A stretch of DNA of 19,012 bases, taken from the NCBI GenBank assembly GCA_023261685.1, contig JAHFOM010000009.1, forward strand, positions 3,795-22,806, read 5' to 3'. The DNA is from Candidatus Moraniibacteriota bacterium (GTDB taxonomy: Bacteria > Patescibacteriota > Minisyncoccia > Moranbacterales > UBA1568). The stretch's first letter is position 1. Each line of letters starts with the position of its first letter. This document shows, in pieces, positions 6,750 through 12,993 of the stretch. The translations under genes and the position numbers were made by a program. Under the pieces are notes generated by a model. That model was not told where the DNA came from, made no database searches, and saw nothing but the letters and a program-made list of their open reading frames with translations.

Positions 6750-7505
6750 TTAGCGTATTATATATATTATGTTACCGGTAATGATAATGGTGAGCGAGGA
6801 GGAAAGGAGCTTCTTCATATATTCTATCAGGGATTTGTTCTTCGCATAGTCCATCCGTTTCGGTCCGATGATGGCGAGCATTCCGCGCTCTCCCTGTTTG
6901 TTGTGATAGGGCGTCACGACCATCGAGCAATTATTGATACCGTCTATCGGATTCTCGTCGCCGATGAAGATATGCGTCTCCCCGTCTGCGAGCTTGATAA
7001 TGAGCTCATCCAACTTCTCATCGAGCGTATCCAGTGTTTCCACGAGGCGGCACAGCTCATCAATCTCCTGAAATTCCGGTTTCTCCAAAAGTTCTTTCAT
7101 CCCGAAGTCGTACATCTCGTCCTTATCGATAATCCCCGAAACAGCAAGATTACCGGAGAGCGCCGAGAGAAGCTTGGCGGTACTGCGTCCCATCCGTACC
7201 TGTTTGGCTTTCATCAGAAGCAATTCTTTTTGCAGATGACGCTGATCTTCGCGTGAGAGGTCCTTATCGCCCATCATCTCTTCCACATAGATGCGATAGC
7301 CAGCGTCTGTCGGTATGCGTCCAGCAGAAGTATGCGGCTGATAGAGATAACCCGCTTCTTCCAGTGCTGCCATATCACTCCGAAGCGTCGCCGCACTCAC
7401 CGGTAATCCCGAATACTGGAGCAGTGCCTGCGACCCGACCGGCAGAGCGGTTTCCGTATAGAGCTCAACGATAGCCGAAAGCACTTTTTGTTGACGGTCG
7501 TTCAT
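6750..7505 (-). CDS. hrcA: Heat-inducible transcription repressor HrcA
   Basis: 251-aa repressor that binds CIRCE operators and controls chaperone genes. The N-terminal winged helix shows NDRQQKVLSAIVELYTET, ALPVGSQAL, and SAATLRSDMAALEEAGYL (the recognition helix region), then QPHTSAGRIPTDAGYR, a nearly invariant HrcA block. The C-terminal GMLAIIGPKRMDYAKN is the family's dimer/GAF-like signature. Start placed at 7505 (MNDRQQ), the usual HrcA N-terminus; a longer reading from 7619 would run back through the promoter and operator and is rejected. It is shorter than typical HrcA (about 340 aa), with the central GAF-like region reduced. No Shine-Dalgarno. First gene of hrcA-grpE-dnaK, and autoregulated through the CIRCE at 7587-7613. 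Confidence 0.95.
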   Translation of the reverse strand: MNDRQQKVLSAIVELYTETALPVGSQALLQYSGLPVSAATLRSDMAALEEAGYLYQPHTSAGRIPTDAGYRIYVEEMMGDKDLSREDQRHLQKELLLMKAKQVRMGRSTAKLLSALSGNLAVSGIIDKDEMYDFGMKELLEKPEFQEIDELCRLVETLDTLDEKLDELIIKLADGETHIFIGDENPIDGINNCSMVVTPYHNKQGERGMLAIIGPKRMDYAKNKSLIEYMKKLLSSSLTIIITGNIIYIIR

Positions 7506-7572
7506 ACGCTTATAATGAAGGAAAATATGTGTGATGGAGAAATATCTACTATCATATATCACATCTGAATAC

Positions 7573-7601
7573 AGTATAAAAAAAATCTGGCACTCTGTCA
7601 A
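7573..7601 (-). promoter_or_regulatory. Promoter of the hrcA-grpE-dnaK operon
   Basis: On the - strand: TTGACA (complement of 7596-7601), 17-nt spacer, TATACT (complement of 7573-7578). The -35 hexamer lies inside the 9-nt spacer of the CIRCE operator, so bound HrcA would block RNA polymerase directly. The leader to the hrcA ATG is about 60 nt. Confidence 0.88.
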
Positions 7602-7613
7602 GTAGAGTGCCAA
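7587..7613. promoter_or_regulatory. CIRCE operator (HrcA binding site)
   Basis: Inverted repeat with 9-nt spacer: TTGGCACTC-N9-GAGTGCCAG on the - strand. Compared with the CIRCE consensus TTAGCACTC-N9-GAGTGCTAA it keeps the core GCACTC/GAGTGC. The position over the hrcA promoter supports autoregulation of the chaperone operon. Confidence 0.93.
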
Positions 7614-7631
7614 ATGCATCTAAAGTAGCAA

Positions 7632-7663
7632 AGAAAAAGGCCGGGAATAAAGCATCCCGGCCT
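7632..7663 (-). terminator. Terminator of the 86-aa cysteine-rich gene
   Basis: 9-bp stem AGGCCGGGA (7638-7646) with TCCCGGCCT (7655-7663), 8-nt loop. On the - strand it is followed by T5 and further T-rich sequence (complement of 7634-7638), 20 nt after the stop of the gene at 7684. Confidence 0.85.
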
Positions 7664-7683
7664 CTGAGAGGGTGTTACCCTCG

Positions 7684-7944
7684 TTATCGATTTGCAGCCT
7701 TTATTTCGGCGCAAAAATTTCTATACTGACACGTCTTGCAACAGGCATCCCCTCGGGTACTAAAGTGCTGGCTTGCTGAAAAAAGAGGCAACTCCACCCG
7801 ATAACCGCCTTTTCGCAAAACCCCGCGATCCTCAAACGTCGCCTCACAACAGATGATTTTCTCGCTAGGCATTTGTGTCGCTACCGGAATCACTTGTCCT
7901 CTCCCGCTCCCCTGGTCGTGGGGCTTTCTTGCACTTTGACTCAT
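7684..7944 (-). CDS. Small cysteine-rich protein, unknown
   Basis: 86 aa. It carries an early CC pair (IICCEATFEDRG, near residues 32-33) and a C-terminal cluster DACCKTCQYRNFCAEIK, with four Cys in 9 residues, suggesting a zinc or iron-sulfur site. No signal peptide or membrane segment. I do not recognise the family. The start at 7944 is supported by a purine-rich site (AGGAAAGAAG) upstream. A promoter can be read at 8105-8133, giving a leader of about 155 nt, and a good terminator follows at 7638-7663. That makes a monocistronic unit upstream of, and parallel to, hrcA. The bounded transcription unit supports a real gene. Confidence 0.65.
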   Translation of the reverse strand: MSQSARKPHDQGSGRGQVIPVATQMPSEKIICCEATFEDRGVLRKGGYRVELPLFSASQHFSTRGDACCKTCQYRNFCAEIKAANR

Positions 7945-8032
7945 TCTCTTCTTTCCTCTATTTTGAAGTTTACTTTACGGCATCAAACCGCACCCCCTTA
8001 CAGAATACGCCCTGATCCCCCGAAAACTGCAG

Positions 8033-8050
8033 ACAACGCCATAACGTTGT
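8033..8050 (-). repeat. Inverted repeat in the leader of the 86-aa gene
   Basis: ACAACG (8033-8038) and CGTTGT (8045-8050) with a 6-nt loop, within the roughly 155-nt leader of the gene at 7684-7944. It may form a stem in the leader RNA; function unknown. Confidence 0.4.
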
Positions 8051-8104
8051 ACAGATTGCCTGACAGGTGCTCTTTCTCACTTAAAAGCGATAGAACACTT
8101 TTTG

Positions 8105-8133
8105 AGAATAGTCCTCCCATCTTTTTTTGTCAA
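8105..8133 (-). promoter_or_regulatory. Putative promoter of the 86-aa gene
   Basis: On the - strand: perfect TTGACA (complement of 8128-8133), 17-nt spacer, TATTCT (complement of 8105-8110). It would give a leader of about 155 nt before the ATG at 7944. Confidence 0.6.
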
Positions 8134-8173
8134 ACTGCTCCACAATACTGCCGAATAGGCACAAAATGGCATT

Positions 8174-8220
8174 GAAAAAAGGAAAAGGCCGGACGCACGT
8201 TAGCATCCAGCCTTTTGTTT
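8174..8220. terminator. Terminator after the yidD/69-aa unit
   Basis: 13-bp stem (8183-8195 with 8204-8216; all positions pair in the - strand RNA if two G-U pairs are counted). The - strand T run comes from A6 at 8175-8180. On the + strand it is also followed by T-rich sequence. It lies 15 nt past the stop of the gene at 8232. Confidence 0.85.
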
Positions 8221-8231
8221 TTAGGAGAACC

Positions 8232-8441
8232 TCATTCAAGACATTTACCGCCGCATACGTTGCATATCGGATTTTCATCACTCCGCAATTTCCTTGCTTC
8301 AGAAGCCAAAATCGACGTCCTGATTCCGGAAACATTACGTAGCTGATGACAACATCTGCAGTCCACCAGACGATAGACGAGCCGTGTTTTTAGCATAGGA
8401 TCTTTATTAAGATCCTTATTAAGACTTACATCTTCTGTCAT
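8232..8441 (-). CDS. Small putative zinc-ribbon protein, unknown
   Basis: 69 aa with a treble-clef or ribbon-like cysteine layout: VDCRCCHQLRN (Cys at about 28, 30, 31) and a C-terminal NPICNVCGGKCLE (C-x2-C-x3-C). This suggests metal binding, but the family is not recognised. The N-terminus has a short tandem duplication (LNKDLNKD, a 12-bp direct repeat in the DNA near 8401-8424). Start 8441 has AGGGG 6-7 nt upstream and lies 26 nt after the yidD stop on the same strand, so it is likely co-transcribed with yidD. A strong terminator follows at once. Confidence 0.65.
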   Translation of the reverse strand: MTEDVSLNKDLNKDPMLKTRLVYRLVDCRCCHQLRNVSGIRTSILASEARKLRSDENPICNVCGGKCLE

Positions 8442-8467
8442 TTTTTCCCCTGCTCCATTTGTTAAGA

Positions 8468-8713
8468 TTACTCTTTCTCCGGGACGGGATCATACCCGCC
8501 GGCATTCCACGGATGACAGCGTAAGATGCGCCTGCCTCCGAACCAACTGCCTCGTAGCACGCCATAGCGCTCTATGGCGGTATAAGTATAACTGCTGCAC
8601 GTCGGATAAAAACGACAAAAGCGCTCTCCGAAGACCTTGCCCAGAAACCCGTGCTCGAGTGAGAGGGTTTTCTGATACAATCGTATGAGCAACAGTATGG
8701 ACCACTTGAGCAT
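8468..8713 (-). CDS. yidD: Membrane protein insertion efficiency factor YidD
   Basis: 81 aa. The family signature is complete: LIRLYQKTLS near the N-terminus, then CRFYPTCSSYTYTAIERYGVLRGSW, and RILRCHPWNAGGYDPVP at the end. YidD is a small peripheral inner-membrane protein that helps the YidC insertase; it is usually encoded near rnpA and yidC, but here it stands apart. Start placed at 8713 (MLKWSILLLIRLYQ), the usual N-terminus. A longer reading from 8755 is unlikely because a promoter with its -10 at 8720-8725 places the transcription start at about 8713. That implies a leaderless mRNA. It is probably co-transcribed with the 69-aa gene at 8232. Confidence 0.94.
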   Translation of the reverse strand: MLKWSILLLIRLYQKTLSLEHGFLGKVFGERFCRFYPTCSSYTYTAIERYGVLRGSWFGGRRILRCHPWNAGGYDPVPEKE

Positions 8714-8719
8714 TTTCAA

Positions 8720-8748
8720 AGTATAACGGGTTTGACGCCGATGGGCAA
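8720..8748 (-). promoter_or_regulatory. yidD promoter, predicted leaderless
   Basis: On the - strand: TTGCCC (complement of 8743-8748), 17-nt spacer, TATACT (complement of 8720-8725). Only 6 nt separate the -10 from the ATG at 8713, so transcription should begin at or next to the start codon. Confidence 0.65.
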
Positions 8749-8757
8749 ATCCCATCG
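8739..8757. repeat. Inverted repeat between the divergent yidD and corA promoters
   Basis: Perfect 7-bp arms CGATGGG (8739-8745) and CCCATCG (8751-8757), with spacer CAAAT. It overlaps the yidD -35 and ends 7 nt before the -35 of the CorA gene, a position suited to an operator. No regulator is known. Confidence 0.5.
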
Positions 8758-8764
8758 CATGACT

Positions 8765-8793
8765 TTGTCAATCAGATATTTTATTGGTATACT
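8765..8793 (+). promoter_or_regulatory. Promoter of the CorA-family gene
   Basis: TTGTCA (8765-8770), 17-nt spacer, TATACT (8788-8793). The ATG at 8807 is 13 nt past the -10, leaving a predicted leader of only about 6-8 nt and no room for a Shine-Dalgarno. Confidence 0.75.
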
Positions 8794-8806
8794 GAGAAAA
8801 AAACAG

Positions 8807-9715
8807 ATGCACATCATCGAACACAAAAAAATAATCTGGATCGATTTTGAAGATCCGCAGAAGGATGATATCACCTATCTGCAAGAAAACTTCAACATCC
8901 ATCCGCTGGCGATCGAGGAGCTCGTCACGCCGACCTATCAGCCCAAAGTCGTCCAGTACGACAGCTGCCTGTTCCTTTCCATCCATATCCCCCTCTTCGA
9001 CGTGGAGCATCGGACGACCTACGGCGGCGAACTTGATATCATCCTCACCAAGGGCCACCTCATCACGAGCCACCGGCAAAGCATCTACCAGTTGACCAAA
9101 TTTTTCGAAGATTTGGAAAGAAGCCAGGGGAAAAGGAGGACCTATCTCGAGGAAACCCCCGCTCACCTGCTCTACAGCCTGATAGAGATTCTCGTCAATT
9201 CCTGTTTTCCGCGTCTCGACCACATCAACAAAAAACTCGATTTCATCGAAACCCAGGTATTCGCGGAGAAAGAGAAAGAGATGGTATTCGAGATCTCCGT
9301 CCTGAAACGAGACATTCTCAATTTCCGACGGACACTGAAACCCCAGCGATCCATCATCGAGTCCATTATCAACAAAGAACATCCGTTTATTCCGATCGAA
9401 ACGAAAATTTACTTCCAGGACCTGATCGGCACCAATATCCGGCTCTGGAACATTCTGGAGAGTCAGAAAGAAACCATCGAAGCCCTCGAAGCGACGAACA
9501 ATTCACTCCTCTCCAACAAGCTCGACCTGACGATGAAAGTGCTCACTATATTTTCGGCCGTTCTCTTGCCGATGACCGTCTACTCGAATATGCTCGCGAT
9601 GAGCGCGCAGATTCCTTTCGGTCACAGCCCCTACGCCTTTTGGATCCACACGGGATTTATGATACTGCTTTCCCTTTTCACGATGACGATTTTCAAAATC
9701 AAGAAATGGCTGTAG
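8807..9715 (+). CDS. CorA-family divalent cation transporter lacking the GMN motif
   Basis: 302 aa from the ATG at 8807 (MHIIEHKKIIWIDFEDP). The longer reading from 8732 runs through the promoter. The cytoplasmic alpha/beta funnel domain begins IIWIDFEDPQKDDITYL, followed by HPLAIEELVTPTYQPKV and the FLSIHIPLFD strand. The long stalk helix includes LEETPAHLLYSLIEILVNSCFPRLDHI (as separate parts) and NNSLLSNKLDLTMKVLTIFSAVLLPMT, the usual lead into TM1. TM2 is FWIHTGFMILLSLFTMTIF, with a basic tail KIKKWL. In CorA proteins TM1 ends YGMN, the Mg2+ entry filter. Here the position reads NMLAMSAQIPFG (AMS at 9596-9604), so the filter is absent. It is probably a homo-oligomeric ion channel or transporter, with changed or unknown ion preference. 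Confidence 0.85.
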   Translation: MHIIEHKKIIWIDFEDPQKDDITYLQENFNIHPLAIEELVTPTYQPKVVQYDSCLFLSIHIPLFDVEHRTTYGGELDIILTKGHLITSHRQSIYQLTKFFEDLERSQGKRRTYLEETPAHLLYSLIEILVNSCFPRLDHINKKLDFIETQVFAEKEKEMVFEISVLKRDILNFRRTLKPQRSIIESIINKEHPFIPIETKIYFQDLIGTNIRLWNILESQKETIEALEATNNSLLSNKLDLTMKVLTIFSAVLLPMTVYSNMLAMSAQIPFGHSPYAFWIHTGFMILLSLFTMTIFKIKKWL

Positions 9716-9721
9716 CCAAAA

Positions 9722-9791
9722 AACAATTAACAGAAAACAGTCAATAAATAACAAAAACCAACATTCTTGTCTCCGTTAACTGTTAATTGTT
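9722..9791. repeat. Inverted and short tandem repeats between corA-like gene and cysS
   Basis: A perfect 12-bp inverted repeat: 9722-9733 with 9780-9791 (AACAATTAACAG and CTGTTAATTGTT). The right part is a run of four 7-nt units of form GTTNNNT (about 9775-9802). The low-complexity spacer reaches the cysS start, which has no Shine-Dalgarno. Confidence 0.7.
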
Positions 9792-9805
9792 GTCTGTTAG
9801 CTGAT

Positions 9806-11221
9806 ATGAAATTCTACAATACGCTCACAAAATCCAAAGAGACATTCACTCCGCTCCATCCAGGAAAAGTAGGGATGTACGTCTGCGGTCCGACCGTGTA
9901 TGACTACATCCATATCGGCAATATCCGCGCGTACGTGTTCGCTGATACGCTCCGTCGCGTGCTCGAAGACGCGGGCTACGAAGTACGCCTTATCAAAAAC
10001 ATCACCGACGTCGGTCATATGACGGCGGATGATATCGGTCAGGGCGACAGCGGCGAAGACAAAATCGCCAAAAAAGCCAAAACTGAACGAAAAACCCCTC
10101 AGGAAATAGCCCTTTTTTTCGAGGAATACTTCCACCAGACAGAGCAAGCGGTGAACATCCTCCCCGCCCACTATTTCCCCCGCGCCACGGCGCACATCCC
10201 GCAGATGATCACTCTCATAAGCGAGCTCATCGCGCGCGGTCACGCCTACGAGAAAAATGGCAATGTTTTTCTCGACGTGACGACATTCCCCGAATATGGC
10301 AGGCTCTCCGGCAACACACTGACCAGCCTGAAAGTCGGCGCACGTCTCGAAGAGCATCCGGACAAAAGAAACCCGTGGGATTTCGCGCTCTGGCTCAAAG
10401 CTCCTCTGGGTCATTTGATGCATTGGTCCTCACCGTGGGGCGAAGGCTACCCCGGCTGGCACATCGAGTGTTCTGCGATGGCGATGGAATACCTCGGTGA
10501 TACGCTCGACATCCATACTGGTGGCGAAGACAATATCTTTCCGCACCACGAAGCGGAAATCGTCCAGTCTGAGGGTGTGACCGAGAAACCCTTTGTGCGC
10601 TACTTCCTCCATACCCGCCATATTCTCGTCGATGGAGCAAAAATGTCCAAGTCCAAAGGCAATTTCTACACACTGGAAGATATCATCGCCCACGGTTTCG
10701 ATCCGATGGATCTGCGCCTCCTCTTCTTGAACTCGCATTATCGCAGTCAGATGAACTTCACGTGGGAATCTCTCGAACAGGCGAAGAAAAACAAAGAAAC
10801 ATTTTTCGGCGCCGTCAGACGCGCGCAGAACCTTGCCGATAACGTTCCAAAACTTGAAAAGGCTTTTGACGGCAGCGATTTCTTGGAACGCATAGAGGAG
10901 GCGATCCGTGACGATCTAAACACGCCGGAAGCCTTGGCTGTGACCTTTGAATGTGTCAAAAAAATAAACACCCTCCTTGATGCAGGAGTACCGGTAGACA
11001 AAGACGCGCTCGCAAACTTTTTTGAAACCGTCTTCTTCGTCTTCGGACTCACCTACGAAGAGAACGAGGTGCCGGAAGCCGTTACTTTGCTGGCAGAAAA
11101 ACGAGTAGCAGCACGGGCAGCCAAAGACTTTGCCGAGTCCGATCGTTTGCGTGGGGAAATCGAACACCAAGGCTACAGAATCGAAGACGCTGGCGCTGAC
11201 TACCAGCTCAAAAAAATCTAG
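9806..11221 (+). CDS. cysS: Cysteinyl-tRNA synthetase
   Basis: 471-aa class I synthetase that charges tRNA-Cys. The N-terminal catalytic core shows GMYVCGPTVYDYIHIGN (HIGN at 36-39), TDVGH and the GWHIECSAMA block; KMSKS lies at 279-283. The zinc ligands match those of E. coli CysS by spacing: C27, C222, H247, E251. The C-terminal DALR-type anticodon-binding helical bundle includes RAAKDFAESDRLR, followed by GYRIEDAGADYQLKK. The ATG at 9806 (MKFYNTLTK) is the normal N-terminus; the upstream reading from 9767 would start in the repeat-rich spacer. No Shine-Dalgarno. Normal length, and a terminator follows at 11235. Confidence 0.97.
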   Translation: MKFYNTLTKSKETFTPLHPGKVGMYVCGPTVYDYIHIGNIRAYVFADTLRRVLEDAGYEVRLIKNITDVGHMTADDIGQGDSGEDKIAKKAKTERKTPQEIALFFEEYFHQTEQAVNILPAHYFPRATAHIPQMITLISELIARGHAYEKNGNVFLDVTTFPEYGRLSGNTLTSLKVGARLEEHPDKRNPWDFALWLKAPLGHLMHWSSPWGEGYPGWHIECSAMAMEYLGDTLDIHTGGEDNIFPHHEAEIVQSEGVTEKPFVRYFLHTRHILVDGAKMSKSKGNFYTLEDIIAHGFDPMDLRLLFLNSHYRSQMNFTWESLEQAKKNKETFFGAVRRAQNLADNVPKLEKAFDGSDFLERIEEAIRDDLNTPEALAVTFECVKKINTLLDAGVPVDKDALANFFETVFFVFGLTYEENEVPEAVTLLAEKRVAARAAKDFAESDRLRGEIEHQGYRIEDAGADYQLKKI

Positions 11222-11234
11222 CAAAAAAAAATAT

Positions 11235-11270
11235 AAAACGGGTGGCGATGATTCTCGCGACCCGTTTTGT
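11235..11270. terminator. Terminator between convergent cysS and the 67-aa gene
   Basis: Stem AAAACGGGT (11235-11243) with ACCCGTTTT (11260-11268), and an inner GCGA/TCGC extension. A-rich on the left and T-rich on the right, so usable from both sides: cysS ends at 11221 (+) and the 67-aa gene at 11286 (-). Confidence 0.85.
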
Positions 11271-11285
11271 TGAGAAAAAATCCGG

Positions 11286-11489
11286 CTATTTTTCGTAGTA
11301 TCTGATAATCAGACCTATGCGACCATCTTCGAAAGTTTCTCTCAAAACCTCTTCGATATGGTAAAATAGACCTTGTTCTTTCTGCCATGTCCTGAGAAAA
11401 GCCTCAGTATGGCGAGTGCTACCGAAACACCTTTCTTCCTTTATGTGCACCGGTGTAATGATGATGGGATCTTCCCTCCTCATAACCAT
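11286..11489 (-). CDS. Small soluble protein, unknown
   Basis: 67 aa, charged and soluble: MVMRREDPIIITPVHIKEE, then a helix-like RHTEAFLRTWQKE, HIEEVLRETFEDGR and a C-terminal strand IGLIIRYYEK. No Cys cluster, signal or membrane segment, and no family recognised. A start at 11489 is supported by AGAAGGA with a 7-nt spacing; the ATG at 11483 is an alternative. It has its own perfect consensus promoter (TTGACA-N17-TATAAT at 11555-11583), a leader of about 60 nt, and a terminator at 11235-11270. This complete transcription unit is strong evidence for a real, well-expressed gene despite the lack of recognisable homology. Confidence 0.7.
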   Translation of the reverse strand: MVMRREDPIIITPVHIKEERCFGSTRHTEAFLRTWQKEQGLFYHIEEVLRETFEDGRIGLIIRYYEK

Positions 11490-11554
11490 CTTTTTTTCCT
11501 TCTGATTTTGGTCAAAACGTATGACCGACTTTAAGGAACCACTCCTTTATATTC

Positions 11555-11583
11555 ATTATACACTATAATTTTATTTCTGTCAA
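11555..11583 (-). promoter_or_regulatory. Perfect consensus sigma70 promoter of the 67-aa gene
   Basis: On the - strand: TTGACA (complement of 11578-11583), 17-nt spacer, TATAAT (complement of 11555-11560). Every position matches the consensus. Confidence 0.88.
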
Positions 11584-11598
11584 TAGAGAGTATACTGG

Positions 11599-11627
11599 TT
11601 GAATTCTCACCCGTCTCGCTGTATACT
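11599..11627 (+). promoter_or_regulatory. dnaB promoter, predicted leaderless
   Basis: TTGAAT (11599-11604), 17-nt spacer, TATACT (11622-11627), then 7 nt to the ATG at 11635. The expected transcription start falls at the start codon or one base before it. A second TATACT at 11591-11596 has no matching -35. Confidence 0.7.
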
Positions 11628-11634
11628 GGACTCT

Positions 11635-12993
11635 ATGGCAAACAAGACCGAACACCTTCGCGTGCCTCCGCACAATCTCGAAGCCGAAACATCCGTTCTC
11701 GGCTCTTTGATGTTGGACAAAGACGCGGTCATCAAAGTGGCCGATCTTCTCAAAGTCGGTGATTTCTACAAAGACGATCACAATCTGATCTACGAGACGA
11801 TGCTTGCCCTCTACGAAGACCGCGAACCGATCGACGTCCTGTCGCTCGCCAACAAGCTCGAAGAGAAAGGTCAGCTCGAACGCGTCGGCGGGTCGAGCTA
11901 TCTCGCGTCACTCGTCAATTCCGTTCCTTCCGCCACCAACGTCGCTCACTATGCCAAAGTGGTGCAGAAAAAAGTCCTCCTGCGCCGACTCATCAGCGCG
12001 GCGAGCGAAATCGTCGAGATGGGCTATGACGAATCCGAAGATGTCCAGAAACTCCTCGATGAAGCCGAACAAAAAGTATTCGCCGTCTCGCAAAAATATA
12101 TCAAACAAGATTTCATCCCCATTAAGTCTATCCTCGAACTGGCATTCAACCGCATCGATGAACTCCACAAAAGCGATCACACCTTTCGTGGCGTCCAGAC
12201 TTTTTTCCCGGACCTCGACGACCTCTTGGCAGGACTCCAGAAATCCGATCTTCTGATCCTTGCCGCCCGTCCGTCGATCGGCAAGACCACCTTCGCTCTC
12301 GATATCGCACGCCAAGTCGGCGTCCACGGAAAAGTGCCGGTGGGTATTTTCTCCCTCGAAATGGGTGCCGATCAGCTCGTGGATCGGATGATTGCCGGGC
12401 AGGCCGGTGTCGATCTCTGGAAACTCCGCACTGGGAAACTCTCGAGCGAGGGTCCGGACAATGACTTTGAACGTATTTCAGACGCGATGGGCGTGCTTTC
12501 GGAAGCGCCGATCTTCATCGACGATTCCGGCTCGCTCAACATACTCGAAATGCGGACGATGGCACGCCGGCTACAGGCCGAACACAACCTCGGTCTCATC
12601 ATCGTCGACTATCTCCAGCTGATGGAAGGACGAAGTAGCAAAGGCAGCGACAACCGCGTCCAAGAAATATCCGAAATCTCCCGCGGACTGAAACAACTCG
12701 CTCGCGAACTCAATATTCCCGTCATAGCGCTCTCTCAGCTCTCGCGTGCGGTCGAATCCCGCCAAGATCAGATACCGAAACTTTCCGATCTCCGTGAGTC
12801 CGGCTCAATCGAACAAGATGCCGACGTCGTGATGTTTCTCTACCGCGAGGACCGCGTCAAGCCGGATACTCCTAACAAAAACATCGCCGATGTCATCATC
12901 GCCAAACACCGAAACGGCCCCGTGGGAAAAGTCCAGCTCTACTTCGACGAAAACTCCACAACCTTCAAATCACTCGAAAAGATCCACTCTTGA
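11635..12993 (+). CDS. dnaB: Replicative DNA helicase DnaB
   Basis: 452-aa hexameric helicase that unwinds DNA 5' to 3' at the fork. The N-terminal domain (VPPHNLEAETSVLGSLMLD, 10-28) interacts with primase and shapes the hexamer. The RecA-like C-terminal domain has Walker A ARPSIGKTT (211-219), FSLEM (239-243, DnaB motif 1a region), Walker B LIIVDYLQLM (321-330) and the H3/H4 region SQLSRAVESRQDQIPKLSDLRESGSIEQDAD (cited as landmark blocks SQLSRAVE and LRESGSIEQDAD). The end YRED...AKHRNGPVGKVQLYF is typical. Start at 11635 (MANKTEHLRVPP) is preferred over 11599, because the promoter's -10 ends only 7 nt before it. Normal length, no intein. Confidence 0.97.
   Translation: MANKTEHLRVPPHNLEAETSVLGSLMLDKDAVIKVADLLKVGDFYKDDHNLIYETMLALYEDREPIDVLSLANKLEEKGQLERVGGSSYLASLVNSVPSATNVAHYAKVVQKKVLLRRLISAASEIVEMGYDESEDVQKLLDEAEQKVFAVSQKYIKQDFIPIKSILELAFNRIDELHKSDHTFRGVQTFFPDLDDLLAGLQKSDLLILAARPSIGKTTFALDIARQVGVHGKVPVGIFSLEMGADQLVDRMIAGQAGVDLWKLRTGKLSSEGPDNDFERISDAMGVLSEAPIFIDDSGSLNILEMRTMARRLQAEHNLGLIIVDYLQLMEGRSSKGSDNRVQEISEISRGLKQLARELNIPVIALSQLSRAVESRQDQIPKLSDLRESGSIEQDADVVMFLYREDRVKPDTPNKNIADVIIAKHRNGPVGKVQLYFDENSTTFKSLEKIHS

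Noticed and set aside
7506..7619. N-terminal extension of hrcA from 7619
   Set aside because: It would translate through the CIRCE operator and the promoter; the normal HrcA N-terminus begins at 7505.
8732..8806. Extended start of the CorA-family gene at 8732
   Set aside because: The -35/-10 at 8765-8793 lies within the extension, and MHIIEHKKIIWIDF at 8807 is a natural CorA-type start.
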